In this document: piece by piece, positions 1 through 11,803 of the stretch
Layout: every line of letters starts with the position of its first letter
How positions within the stretch are numbered: the first letter of the stretch is position 1
Source: Solanum dulcamara
Lineage: Eukaryota > Streptophyta > Magnoliopsida > Solanales > Solanaceae
Assembly (NCBI RefSeq): GCF_947179165.1
Contig: NC_077247.1
Location: 15,976,501 to 16,040,500 of the forward strand
Length of the DNA stretch: 64,000 bases
Reading direction: 5' to 3'
The notes under the pieces: model-generated
The model's database searches: none
Seen by the model: only the letters and a program-made list of their open reading frames with translations
What the model was told of the DNA's origin: nothing
Position numbers and translations under genes: made by a program

Positions 1-745
1 AAGGTATTAAATGGTTGTGGCAGCGACAACGCTTTATTGTGTTGTCACTATCTCATAAATGATGGTTGACGGTTAGAGAATCTCTCTAAGAAATAAAATA
101 TATCATTTTAACATACTGAGTTGCATTTATTATTGCATATCTATAAAAGCACAATTTTTACTATGTTGCGTGATTTATTGAGTTGAGTTGTTTTCAGAGT
201 AGAGTTCCTTGAGTTGAGTATCTTGATGTAAGTTTCCTTTCAGCTATTTTACATACTCGTACATTCCATTTACTAACGTCATTCGACCTACAGGTGTTAG
301 TGATCATCAACAAGTGCATCATTGAGGATCGATCTTCTCTAGCTTATGGTGAGACCTATTTGCATTCAGTGGAGCTCCTTCATTATGACTCTTCTTTCTT
401 TATGATAGTTCTTGTGAAGTTGTGATGGGCTTGTCTCGACACTTTCTTAGTATTTCATAGAGGATTCATAAACCGAGTAGAGGGGAATCATGTTGAGTCA
501 TTCAAAGTTTGTTTTAAAATCGTTCATTATTGAGTTATGATATTGACTTATATTTTTAAATGAGTACTTTAAGTTTTTTTATAAAAAAAACTTGATGAGA
601 ATGTATGTGATTGCCCACTTGATGTTACTCTTTTACTGAGTTAAGTCTTCCGCTGAGTGAGTTAACCAAGACAAGTGGTTCTCTTAGGACCAACAATAAT
701 TTTTGAGTGTCGTCCATGTTCAGGGTGTAGGCTTAGGCCATGACA
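1..745 (+). repeat. 5' LTR of W copy 1, partial
   Basis: This is the terminal third of an LTR, cut by the window start. It aligns with about 7194-7943 with many substitutions, so the pair is old. It ends at TGACA (741-745), directly before the primer binding site. Confidence 0.88.
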
Positions 746-749
746 AATG

Positions 750-761
750 TTTTATCAGAGC
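750..761 (+). other. Primer binding site, initiator tRNA-Met type, W copy 1
   Basis: Five bases after the LTR, TTTTATCAGAGC matches the plant retroelement primer site TGGTATCAGAGC at 10 of 12 positions, the differences being near its start. It marks the beginning of the internal domain. The inverted W copy has the perfect version at 7989-8000. Confidence 0.8.
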
Positions 762-1149
762 ACAGAGTTTAAGAGTCCGAGGGTGTATATGAAGACGAGT
801 CTATTAGAGTCTTTCTTATCTGTGTGAAGCGTGCCACATCTATAAAGAGGAGGTTATAGGGCTTTTTAAGAATTGTTTTACTTCTTTCATATTCCACCTC
901 ATGCTATAGAGTTTAACCCTAAGAAAATATCCTTCTAATGCATGTGTTTCACAATTATAGAATATGACTTCGGAAAGAACTATGACCTAGAGGAACGTCG
1001 CTAAGGATGAGTTTCTCAACCATTCTATATGCAGACCCAGAACTGAGATTTGAGCTGATGAGAATGAGGTTGAGAATAGGACTCAGAAAGCTCTATAAAT
1101 AAGTCGGCCCATGCTGACTTCTGAGTCCTAATTTAGGAGAGTGATCTCT

Positions 1150-2165
1150 ATGCTCACTCAATTGATGACTGCCAAGACAACATCAGAATACCCTAGTCCT
1201 GAGCCCCAATTCTCAAGAGTTGTTTGCTACTAATAGGATTTTTGATTTTCTAATGATGAACCCACTAGTCTTCACTGGGTCCAAGGTTGAGAAAGATCCT
1301 CAAAACTTCATTGACGATATATGGAAGATCTTGAAGGCAATGCATGCCATAGAGATATAGGAGTTGAATTTGTCTCTTACCAGCTGAAAGATATTGTCAA
1401 TGTCTGGTAAAACTAGTGGGAGGAAAGTAGATGTGTGAATGTTAAGCCCGCAATTTGGGATGAGTTTGATAGTGCATTTTTAGATCATTTCTTCCTTCAA
1501 TAGTTGAGGGAGGAAAAGGTGGAGGAGTTTGTGAACTTAAAGCATGAAGGGATGACTCTTAAAGAATAAAGCCTTAAATTTATTCAGTTTTCTACGTATG
1601 CTCCGGAGATGGTTCCCGATGTGATATCCAAAATAAGGAAGTTTGTTTCTGGTTTGGGCAGACATGTGATGAAAAAGTGTCAGGCTGTTTTACTAATATC
1701 ATATATGGACACCTCTAGACTAATAAGATATGCCCAATAAGTTGAGTACAATAAGAAGAAGGATACAGAGGAACATCAAAGTAAGAAGGCTAAATCAGCC
1801 GGCAATTAGTCAAACCAATAGATGGGTGGAAATGGTAATCTCTTTTTCTTTCAAAAGAGTTCTTCTGTTCATACACCATCTGCAGAAAGTGCACCTGCGC
1901 CCAACATAAGGAATGATCAAAGGTCGCAGAACTTTAGAGAACATGGTTCTCAGACCCAAGGAAGTGTGACCCAAGGTCACATGCAGGCACCACCTTATGG
2001 TAAGTATGACAAGCACCACTTGGGAGAGTGTTATATGGGCACCAATAGTTATTACAAGTGAGTCTAAAGGGGTCTCTTCCATAAAGAATGTCTGATGGAT
2101 AGGCAGAGTGATGGAGGCAATAGAAACCAATCCTCTTTGGCAGCAACGCCAAGTAAAGGTAATTA
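1150..2165 (+). pseudogene. gag relic of W copy 1
   Basis: Fragments in several frames resemble the Ty3 capsid region: a proline/alanine-rich start, a segment equivalent to the capsid helices around 1270-1700, and a Gln/Ser-rich linker followed by a nucleocapsid remnant at 1822-2100. The zinc knuckle is broken: the first Cys region reads Gly-Lys-Tyr-Asp, and stops follow the Tyr-Tyr-Lys at 2052-2060 before His-Lys-Glu-Cys. In-frame stops are frequent throughout. Gag packages the RNA in intact relatives; this copy can encode only short peptides. Confidence 0.75.
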
Positions 2166-2229
2166 GAGATGTGCTAATTCGGGGGTAGGCAGAGGTTCAA
2201 ACCATCTCTATTCTATTTCTAATAGGAAC

Positions 2230-3430
2230 GATTAGGAGAACTTTCCAGATGTTACCACTGATATGCTTCGAGTCTTTTCCCATGACATTTATGCTTTACT
2301 TGATCCAGGTTCTACTTTGTCTTTGTTACTCCTTACATAGCCTTTAAGTTTGGGATTCTTCATAAAAGACTCTTAGAACCATTCAGAGTTTCTACTTCTA
2401 TTGGTGAGTTTATTCTAGCTAAGAGAGTTTATTGTAAGTGTATACTCTATGTCTATCATAAACATGCTTATTCGTACTTGTTTGAGTTAGACATGGTTGA
2501 CTTCGATTTCATTTTTGGCATGGAATGATTTATGTTTGTTATGCCTTAGTTGATTATAGAATCTGAATTGTTAAGTTCCAGTTTTTAAATGAGCCAGTTA
2601 TAGAGTTGAAGGGTAGTCCAACTTTGCCTAAGGGTCGATTTATTTCATACCTTAAGGCTAAAAAGTTAGTCTCTAAAGGGTGTATCTACCACATTGTTCG
2701 AGTTAGAGATGATAGTGTAGAGGCACCATCCTTCTGGTCAGCTCTAGTCATAAATGAGTTTCCTGAAGTCTTTCCTGAGGATTTACCAAGGGTTTTACCG
2801 ATAGGGAGTCAGAATATATGTTATTCCCGATACTCAACCAATTTTGATTCCACCATATAGAATGGCTCCCAGAGTTAAAGGAGTTGAAAGAGAAGTTGAA
2901 AGATCTTTTAAATAAAGGGTTCATTAGGTTGAGTGTCTCATCTTGTGGCTCTCATATCCTATTCATGCAAAAGAAAGATGGTTTTTTGAGAATGTGTATT
3001 GACTATCGTCAGCTAAACAAGATTACCATAAAGAATAAGAATCTATAAAGTGTTCAAGAAGTATTTAGACATGTTTGTTATCATTTTTATCGACAACATC
3101 CTAGTCTATTTAAGGAATAGGGAGGAGCATGCCAACCATCTTTGAATTTTCCTCCAAACTCTTAAGGAAAAGGATTTGTATGCTAAGTTTACAAAGTGTG
3201 AATTTTGGCTTGCATCTATGGTGTTCTTAGGCCATATTATTTCTGGTGATGGTATTCGAGTGGATTCACAGAAACTTAAAGTTGTTAAGAACTAGGCCAA
3301 ACCCACATCCCTGAATGATATAAGAAGTTTCTTGGCTTTAGTCAGTTATTATAGGAGATTCATTGAGGGGACCAAGTTGACTCAAAAGAAGACAAAGTTT
3401 CAATGGTCCAATGTTTTTAGAAGAGCTTCT
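2230..3430 (+). pseudogene. protease and reverse transcriptase relic of W copy 1, with internal deletion
   Basis: An aspartic protease motif Asp-Pro-Gly-Ser lies at 2302-2313. The RT start region follows (Pro-Glu-Asp-Leu-Pro at about 2770-2800, then a Tyr-Arg-Met-Ala-Pro segment after a frameshift), with the fingers motif Asp-Tyr-Arg-Gln-Leu-Asn-Lys at 3001-3021. The catalytic Tyr/Phe-x-Asp-Asp box appears only 63 bases later (about 3084-3097) and reads Phe-Ile-Asp-Asn. In the Z copy of this window the same two motifs are about 272 bases apart, so roughly 210 bases of the RT palm are missing here. Loss of the second catalytic Asp and the deletion both rule out activity. Confidence 0.85.
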
Positions 3431-5420
3431 AAGAGTTGAAAATGAGGTTGACTACCATTCATGTTTTGTTCCTACCTAATGGAACATATCGGTTTATGAT
3501 TTATTGCGATGCGTCCATAGTTAGAGTGGTTTGTGCTCTAATGCAGAATGACAAAGCCATAGCTTATGCTTCAAGACAACTTAAGATTCATGAGAGGAAT
3601 TATTCAACTCATGATTTAGAGTTGGCAATGGTAGTATTTGCACTAAATATTTGATGTCATTATCTATATGGCATGCATGTGGATGTGTTCACTGATCACA
3701 AGAACTTGCAGTATGTATTTAGTCAGAAAGAGCTCAACTTGAAGTAGAGAAGCTGTTTTTAGTTGCTCAAGGACTATGACATGAGTATTCTCTACCATTC
3801 AGGTAAGGCTAATGTTGTTTCTAATGGTCTTAGAAGATTCTTAATGGGAAGTACTGCTCATGTTGATGAAGAAAAGAAAGAATTGGCAAAGGAGATGCAT
3901 AGACGTGGACATTTGGGAGTCTGTTTTGTAGACTCTAATAAGGGAAGTGTTATTATTTAAAATGAAGATGAGTCCTCATTAGTTTTGGAGATAAAGGAAA
4001 AGAAATATCAAGATCTTAATATACTTCAACTAAAATAAGATGTCCATAAGCAGAAAGTGTTGGCTTTTACCAAAGGGGAATATGGAGTGTTGAGGTACCA
4101 AGGTAGATTATCTGTTCCAAGCTTTGATGGTCTCCAAGATAGAATTATGGATGAGGCCCATAGATCCAGGTATTCAATTCATCTGGGCTCTATAAAGATG
4201 TATCATGACTTGAGAGAAGTCTATTGGTGGAATGGAATGAAGAGGGACATAGCAGAGTTTGTATCCAAGTGTCTAAATTGCCAATAAGTCAAAGTTGAGC
4301 ATCAAAGGCCCTATGGTGTAGTTAGAATATAGAGTTACCAAAATGGAAGTGGTATATGATCAACATAGATTTCATTACAGGTTTACCCCGATCTCGCAGA
4401 CAACATGATTCAATTTGTGTGATTGTGTATAGAATGACCAAATCAACTTATTTCTTACCCTTTAAGACTATAGATTCAGTAGAAAATTATGCAAGGTTGA
4501 ATATTTAAGAGATAGTCAGATTGCATAGAGTCCCCTTATCATCTCAGACAGAGGTACTCAATTCACTCCACAGTTCGTATCTTTCTATGACCTCCAGTTT
4601 CAAAGTCGTTTAAAAAAAGTGTGGGCTTAGTGGTGAATCTTAGAACCACTTTTCATCCACATACATATGGTCAAGCAGAGCGTACAATTCAGAAACTTGA
4701 AGATATGTTGAGCACATGTGTTATCAACTTTAAAAGTAATTGGGATGACCAATTGCCGCTTATTGATTTTGCTTACTATAATAGTTTTCATTCGAGCATT
4801 CAAATGGATCCACATAAGGCCCTTTATTAGAGGAGACACAGATCGTGTATTGGTTGGTTCAAAGTTAGTGAATCTGGGTTGATAGGGCCAAACTTGGTTC
4901 ATCAAGCTATGGAGAAAGTGAAGATAATCCAAGAAAGGTTGCAAATGGTGTAGAGTCATCATAAATCCTATATTGACGTTAAGAGAAGAGACTTGGAATT
5001 TGAGGTCATTGATTGGGTGTATTTAAAAGTTTCACCTATGAAGGGAATTATGAGGTTTGGGATAAAAAGAGAAGTTGAGTCCACGTTACATTGGCCCTTG
5101 CCAGATTATAAGGAGAGTTGGCAATGTCACCTATGAGTTAGAGCTTCTGTCAGAGTTAGATGTTGTTCATCCAGTGTTCCATATCTCCATGCTTAAGAAG
5201 TTCTTAGGATATGCTTCACTCATGTTCCCACTGAAAACATTAAAGTGAAAGATTTTTGTCCTATGAAGATGTTCTTGTCCAAATTCTTAAGTGTCGGGTT
5301 AGTAAATTGAGAACCAAAGAGGTCATTTCAGTTAAAGCTTTATGAAAAAATCAATTTATTGAGGAGGCTACTGGAAAACCAAGAAAGATATCAAAGACAA
5401 GTACTCGCATCTATTCGTCT
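3431..5420 (+). pseudogene. RNase H and integrase relic of W copy 1
   Basis: RNase H is seen at 3436-3750 (Tyr-Cys-Asp-Ala-Ser start, later Thr-Asp-His-Lys-Asn-Leu), with a stop after residue 72 of the longest piece. The integrase zinc domain is at 4057-4287 with the His-Arg-Ser-Arg-Tyr, Tyr-Trp-Trp and Cys-Leu-Asn-Cys pattern (HHCC). The core shows Asp-Phe-Ile-Thr-Gly at about 4366, an Ile-Ser-Asp-Arg-Gly segment near 4540-4555 in another frame, and the Glu of Gln-Ala-Glu-Arg at about 4672-4683. A C-terminal tail with Trp-Val-Tyr-Leu-Lys-Val-Ser-Pro (about 5014-5037) and a weak chromodomain-like end follow. The order protease-RT-RNase H-integrase is that of Ty3 elements. Confidence 0.85.
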
Positions 5421-5606
5421 CTCCTAATGTTGATATTAAAGGTAATATTGTTATTCCTATCTTTGAGTTAGTACCTTCTTGAGTTTGATGTAATTGAGTG
5501 AGCTGTTTTTGAGTAGATGTTTTAAGTTCTTGCATAGCATTCATGCTTTGAGAAAATCCTAAGCTTAGCCATCATTCAAGGATGAATGATCCCAAAAGGT
5601 AGATAT

Positions 5607-7943
5607 TGTAACACCCCGTACTATTTTAGCCTAGATAAATCTCGAAGACTAAGAGAAAACCTTGGGAAGTGAACTAGCAATAGGGTGTACGACCTACTCG
5701 ATGACCCATACTGTGATCTACGAATGTATAAAGGGCTCGTGGAAGCCTTCCACACTTATCCATTTTTCATAAGGGTCAGATCACTCCAACAAGTAAAGTC
5801 TATGACCCGTAGGAAGATTTACAAATCGTAGGGAGGCTCGTAGGTAAAGTTTAGAAACATTGAATTTTTTGTATGAAGGACGACTTGCCAAGACGACCTG
5901 TAGATTATTCTATGACCCGTAGGAGATGGTCATAGAACCTTTTCACACTTGGTAAATTTGGTGGTCAAGGACCACTCCTACAATTCAAGTGATGACCCAT
6001 AAGCCATTGAACGACCGGTCAAGGGGTCTGTAGAACCCAACCCCTCCTTCCTTCACTGAAGTCCATGAGGGACTTTGACAACCCATCAAAGAGTCTATGA
6101 CCCACAGAAGGGTGGCCATAGACTCATATGTGCAATTTCAATGAGGTCCAATTTTAGATCATGGCTTCTACAATCGACCTTTTACGGTCCGTAGAAGAGT
6201 CGTACATGGACAAAACCCAATTTTAATGAGGGTTAGTTTGGTCTTTTTTCACCTTTTCCATACTTAACCCAACCCATTTTGGGACTAAAATTAGTCCTTT
6301 ATTAGTACCTAAAGGGGTTTTTCTCTCATTAACACTTAGAATTTTTTAGGGAACGGATTGGAGACAAGAAGAAAAGCTAGGGTTAAAGGTTTTTGAGTTA
6401 CATCTAGATAAATCATCATCCCAGATATGTAAGGCTATCAGAACATTGTACTAAGTTTATCCTCGTGCCCTACATGTTCATAAAGTCAAATTGAGTTCTG
6501 AGTTAGAGTTTTCAATTCCATTAAATTGAATTCTTGAGTTATTTATATAAATCCTACTAAGTTACTGTATATCTATAAATATACGTCGGTGATTTTCATG
6601 AGTTGAACTTAAGACGTTTGTTCATTTTTGCATTCACATGAACCCTAGTTGAGTTTTGTATTAAAGTATTTTGTATAGCGGGAGCTTAAGTGCACCGGGC
6701 TGCCCTTTTTTTTGTATATTATTGATGTTAAAAGAATGATGATTTGTCCATATTAAATAAATGATGAGTTAAGTATAATGTTGAGTTTGAAGGAGCCTCT
6801 TGATGTCTATTTTCAAGCATGAGTATTAACACATTTACATGTCATATTTTGAGAAGTTGAGGTATGTTTTAAATGCATTTAATGAGATGAATGTTACCTA
6901 TATTTAAGGGAAGAGATAATGATAAGAGAAGTTGATATAAATTGATGTAAGAGTCCAATAATACTAGATGAGATATATTTTGAGTATTTCACTCACTTGG
7001 TGTATATGAGGATAAGTATTTTTTGGAGTAGTATAAAAAACCGACTTGCACAAGAGTTTAAATAACTCAATCCCCATAAACTATGTAGCCAGTTTAGGAT
7101 AGAATCGTGCCATTAATTTAGGTGACTCCTCATAGTCCTAAAAGAGAAATTTTTACATGAATCCAGAGATGATGCAACGTCCCTTACCTTGGAAAGGTAT
7201 TGGATGGTTGTGACAGCGACAACGCTTCGTTGTATTGTCACTAGCTCATAAGTGATGGTTGTCGGTTAGAAAATCTCCCTAAGAAGTAAAGTATATTATT
7301 TTAACACACTGAGTTGCTTTTATTATTGCATATCTATAAAAGTACTATTTTTATTATATTACATGCTTTATTGAGTTGAGTTATTTTCAGAGTTGAGTAT
7401 CTTGACGTAAGTTTCCTTTAAGCTATTTGTCATACTCGTACATTTCATGTACTGACATTATTTTACTTGCATCATTTTATGATGTAGATACAGGTGTTAG
7501 AGATTATCAACAAGTGTATCAGTGAGGATCCATCTTTTATAGCTTTTTGGGAGACGTCTTTACATTCAGAGGAGCTCCTTAATTATCGTTCTTTCTTTAT
7601 GATAATTCTTATGAGGTAGTTGTGGGCTTGTATCGGAACCTTCTTAATAGTTTGCAGAGGCTTCATAGACCGAGTAGAGGGGAGTCATGTTGAGTTATTC
7701 AAAGTTTGTTTTAAAACTATGACGTTCATTATTGAGTTATGATATTGACTTATATGTTTAAATGGGTACTTTAAGTTATTTTGTTTAAAAGATTGATGAA
7801 AATGTATGTGATTGCCCACTTGATACTCTTTTATCGAGTTAAGTCTTCCTCTTAGTAAGTTAGCTAGGTCAAGTGGTTCACTTGGGACTAGCAATGGTTT
7901 TTGGGTGCTGGCCACATCCAGGGTGTAGGATTGGGGCGTGACA
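5607..7943 (+). repeat. 3' LTR of W copy 1
   Basis: This LTR of about 2337 bp begins TGTAACACCCCG and ends GGGGCGTGACA. The first 600 bases contain many copies of short words such as gacccgtag and ctatgaccc. Bases 7194-7943 match 1-745. The LTR abuts the internal fragment of the inverted W copy 2. Confidence 0.9.
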
Positions 7944-10303
7944 CTACTAGACTCACTTCATAAACTTCCTAGGACTCTTGAACTCGGTGCTCTGATACCA
8001 AGTTTGTCACGCCCCAGTCTACACCCTAGGTGTGGCCTGCACTCAAAAACTATTATTGGTTCCTAAGTGAACCTTTGGCCTGGCTAAATCACTAAGCGGA
8101 AGACTTAACTAATAAAAATAACTCATATGGGCATATATAAGTATAAGAACTTACTATCTCAGTTTAAAACTTAAAGCTCAAATATATATGACATATAACT
8201 CACTATTTTTAAAACATAACTCAAATGAATAAAACTGAATAATCTCAAATCTTGTCTGACTAGTCTATGAAGCCTCTAAATACTAATGGAATAGGTACCA
8301 GGACAGGCCCATAGCTACATCAAATATAATACTAATACTGAAATAAAATACTAAAATAAAGACTCAAGAGCTCCTTTAAATGCAAAGAGGTCTCACCAAA
8401 GTACTATAATTGGTGTGTGCATCATAAAATGATACAGCACTAAATGGAATCAGTACATGGAATGTATGGTATATAAAATAACTGAAAGGAAACTTACTCA
8501 AGATACTCAACTCAAGGAGCTAAACTTTGAAAAATAGTTGAACTTAATAAAGCATACATACATGTAAAATAATGTTTTAAAAGACATGCATAAGCAAATG
8601 CAACTCAGTATATAAAAATATATTACCTTACTCTTGAGGATTTTCTCTAACCATCAACCTTCACTTATGAACTACATCATGACACAATGAATTGATGTTG
8701 TTTCCACAACCGTCCAATACCTTGCAAGGGTAAGAGGCACAAACTCATCTCTAGATCCAATAAAAAGTCCTCTTTTGGGACCATGAGGATTCATCCAAAT
8801 GAATGAGACGATCCTATCCTACGTTGGCTACATAATTTATGGGGTTCGATTTGTTCTATACTCTTACCCAAATCGATGCTCAATACTACTACCAAGATAT
8901 AATTTACTCTACTCATATCTCAAGTGAGTTTATCTACTCAATTAACTAGTTTAGTCTTTTTTGGACTAAGCTCAAAACTCAACTCATTCTTCTCTTTAAA
9001 AGCAGATATAGTCTCAACTAAATGAATGCATTTAAAGGTATTTAACTTCTCAACTCAATCTCAAAATAGATGTTTAAATGTATTAATACTCAACTCATTT
9101 ATGCTCAATAATACTCATGCTCAAAATAATAATTAAGAGACTTCTCAAAAACTCAACTCATGCTCAAACTTTTTTCCAATTAAAAGATGAAATAATCATT
9201 CTTTAAACTAAAAGAAATGTATAAATAATTAATGCAAAACTCAACTAGGGTTCATGTAAATAAAAACATGAACATACATCTCAAGAACTCAACTCAGGAA
9301 ACTCATCCAAATATATTCAATTATATACAAGAACTCAATAGAATTTATATAAATAGCTCAAGAATTCAATTTAACGGGCTTGAAACTCAAACTCAAACTC
9401 AACTCAACCAAATGAATATGTAGGGCAAAAGGTAGAACTTATTCCAACATTGTGATTAGCCTTACATACCTGGAGTGAAGATTATCTAAGATAAATTTGA
9501 ATGTCTTATTTGAAACTCTTGAACCCTAGCTCTTCTCCTTCTCTCCAATTCTCGCTCTCAAAATAATTTAAGTGTCAATGAGAAAAAAACACATTGGGTA
9601 TTAATAATGGGATAATTCTAGTCCCAAAATGGCTTGGATTAAGTTTGGAAAAGGTGGAAAAAGTTAAAAATATCCCCACTTAAAATTGGACTCTGGTCGA
9701 CCACGAACCGTTCTATGGACTGTAGATATATTTATGAGCCATCGAAGGCCCCTCGTGGAAATGGTGGAACAAACATTTTCTCACTATAAATTGATAAGTC
9801 GGTTTACGTACCCTTATACGGGTAGTAAACCGCATGATAGGCCGTAGAACTCCCTCGTGGGAGCCCACTTGTAGGGTACATTGAGGGTAGGTCTATGGGA
9901 CCTTTATGATCTGTAGACCCTTCAACGGATCATAAAATTCCTTTTGGAGGTTTCCCTTTGATCAAGGGTAGTTGGGGTAGGTTGACGGAACCTTCTACGG
10001 CTCGTAGACTTCTCACGGGTCATATACATGGCTGGTAAAAAGAGACTTGGGGGCTGGGCATTTGGTCTCCTTCTACGGATGATCCCTATGGACTATTGAA
10101 CATTCTACGGGTCGTAGAATCCACCGTGGAAAAACTTAAGATTTTTTTCTAAGTATTGGGGTTCCTACGAGCCTCTTCTACGGCTCGTGGACCACTCAAT
10201 GGATCCTGAAGTGCTCCTGTGGACCCCTTGACAATTTACTTCTCTCAGCTTTTTCTCTTGATTCTTGAACTTGATATAGGCTAGAATAGTATGGGGTGTT
10301 ACA
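7944..10303 (-). mobile_element. Ty3-type family W, copy 2: 5' LTR plus primer site, inverted
   Basis: On the minus strand an LTR runs from 10303 (TGTAACACCCC when reverse-complemented) to 8005 (ending GACA), about 2299 bp. After a few bases comes a perfect TGGTATCAGAGC primer site (forward coordinates 7989-8000) and some 45 bases of internal leader that match the leader of copy 1 (746-800). The rest of the internal domain is not to the left, where copy 1 ends at 7943. Either copy 1 inserted into copy 2, so that the remainder lies beyond the window, or the remainder was lost. The outer end at 10303 lies inside another LTR fragment, suggesting insertion there. Confidence 0.87.
7989..8000 (-). 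other. Primer binding site, initiator tRNA-Met type, W copy 2
   Basis: The forward strand reads GCTCTGATACCA, the exact reverse complement of TGGTATCAGAGC. It fixes the orientation and the LTR boundary of this copy. Confidence 0.9.
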
Positions 10304-11803
10304 CATTTCCAAGACCTATAACTACCCTTACCCTTTAATAACTACCCATTCCCTCTCATTCACTTAAAACCCCAAAGTTCTCTCAAGTCTTCTTCTATAA
10401 GTCAAGCTAGGGTTTGAAGACCAAGTCTAGACTACAAGATCTTTTAGGGATTTGATTCATAAAGGTATGTTGGAATTTCATCCATGTAATCCTTTCCATC
10501 CATGGAGTCTCAAAAGTTTCCCTACTTTTTTCATGAATTTCAATCCAAGTTTCTAGGTTTTGATGATCTTGCATTGGGTTCAATTAATTACTCTTTTATT
10601 CAATATCAACGATCTTATTGTGCATGATTTGATCTTAATTACATGATTTTGATGAATTTCACATGAATCCAGGAATTATGCCTATTTTATGGTTATGAAC
10701 TATGTTTGAGAATTATGCATGCATCATGAATTTATGAACTATGATTTTAAGGATGCTGTAGATGAAGTATCAACATGAATTTTATGAAACTAAGGTTTGT
10801 TTCAAAAGAGAAGTAATCTCATCATGAAGGTTTTCAATGATTTAGCCACTTTGATTTAAGTGGCATCTTCTATGAAAATCTTATCATGATCTAGATGCTT
10901 TAGATAAGTATCTCTTAAGAATATGTTATGAAATCATGATATGTTGAAGGGGCTATTCTTATGATTCAATATGTTATGATGAATTTGGTATTACTAGATT
11001 CTTACCATTTTCAAAGCTTATGATATGTTATGAATGATATCCATTGAGATTTAACTTAGCACCAAAAGGAATCTGGGATGGAGGATCTCCCATTAGTAGA
11101 GGTCGAGCCTTTAGAAGCAATCCCCTAGTCCCATAACTATGTGCCCTCATAGGATGGCCCAATTGGATAAATCAGCATAAGCTAGTGGATCCACATATAG
11201 CTCATGTCTATGGTCCTTACTTAGCAACTAGGACAACCTCTTTTTGGTGTGAGAAAGACACTTGACTCCATGTTATAGCTCACATGATTTATGTCTGTTG
11301 ACGATATCTCTCACAAATACTTATGATTCTTTCATTATGCTATGTTTTACCGTGTTTCCTTACGAGTTTTTCATTGATAATTTTTATGTTTCTAAAGACG
11401 TTTAAGGAGTGATATCATATTTTAGCTTGGTCATTGCATCATCATATTTTATGTCATGCATTACAGGCTCTCCATACTTAGTATATTCCATAGTACTAAC
11501 CGCACATTTCTTTGCCTATTTTTTTTATAATATAGGTCACAACACTACCACTCACACTCATGGTTAGTACAGAATTCGCTCAACTGTACAATTTGGTGAG
11601 TCCTCATATTTTGAGGACGTTCATTCAGACAGTAGTTCTTTCAGAATATTGGTGAGCTAGGGCTTTTCATATGCCCCATTTATGTCATTAGAGTCTATGT
11701 CATACTAATATGGTTTATTTCCTCTTTTCAAATGTTATTCTCAGATGCTTTATCTTAAGTTTCAATGCTAAGATTGCTTTTAAGACTTATCTCCCATCTT
11801 TTG
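10304..11803 (+). repeat. Truncated LTR of a Ty3-type element
   Basis: The stretch has no coding frame. It has LTR-like architecture: a leader with ctaagctagggttt-type words near 10400-10420, a gtatgttgg donor-like stretch, and a segment near 11130-11160 (taactatgtgccctcatagg) that closely resembles part of the Y solo LTR (reverse strand, around 18100). Both ends are cut, by W copy 2 on the left and by X copy A on the right. It is probably the old target of both insertions. Confidence 0.6.

Larger units (their letters stand above)
1..7943 (+). mobile_element. Ty3-type LTR retrotransposon, family W, copy 1 (decayed, 5' end outside window)
   Basis: Bases 1-745 match the end of the region 5607-7943 (compare bases 1-180 with about 7194-7370), which identifies the two as the LTRs of one element. 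The left LTR ends in a TGACA-type terminus at 745 and is followed by an initiator tRNA-Met primer site. The right LTR starts TGTAACACCCC at 5607 and ends GTGACA at 7943 (about 2.34 kb). The internal region 746-5606 holds gag, protease, RT, RNase H and integrase relics in the order typical of Ty3 elements. Stops and frameshifts occur in every domain, so the copy cannot be autonomous. The 5' target duplication lies outside the window. It abuts an oppositely oriented W copy at 7944. Confidence 0.9.
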
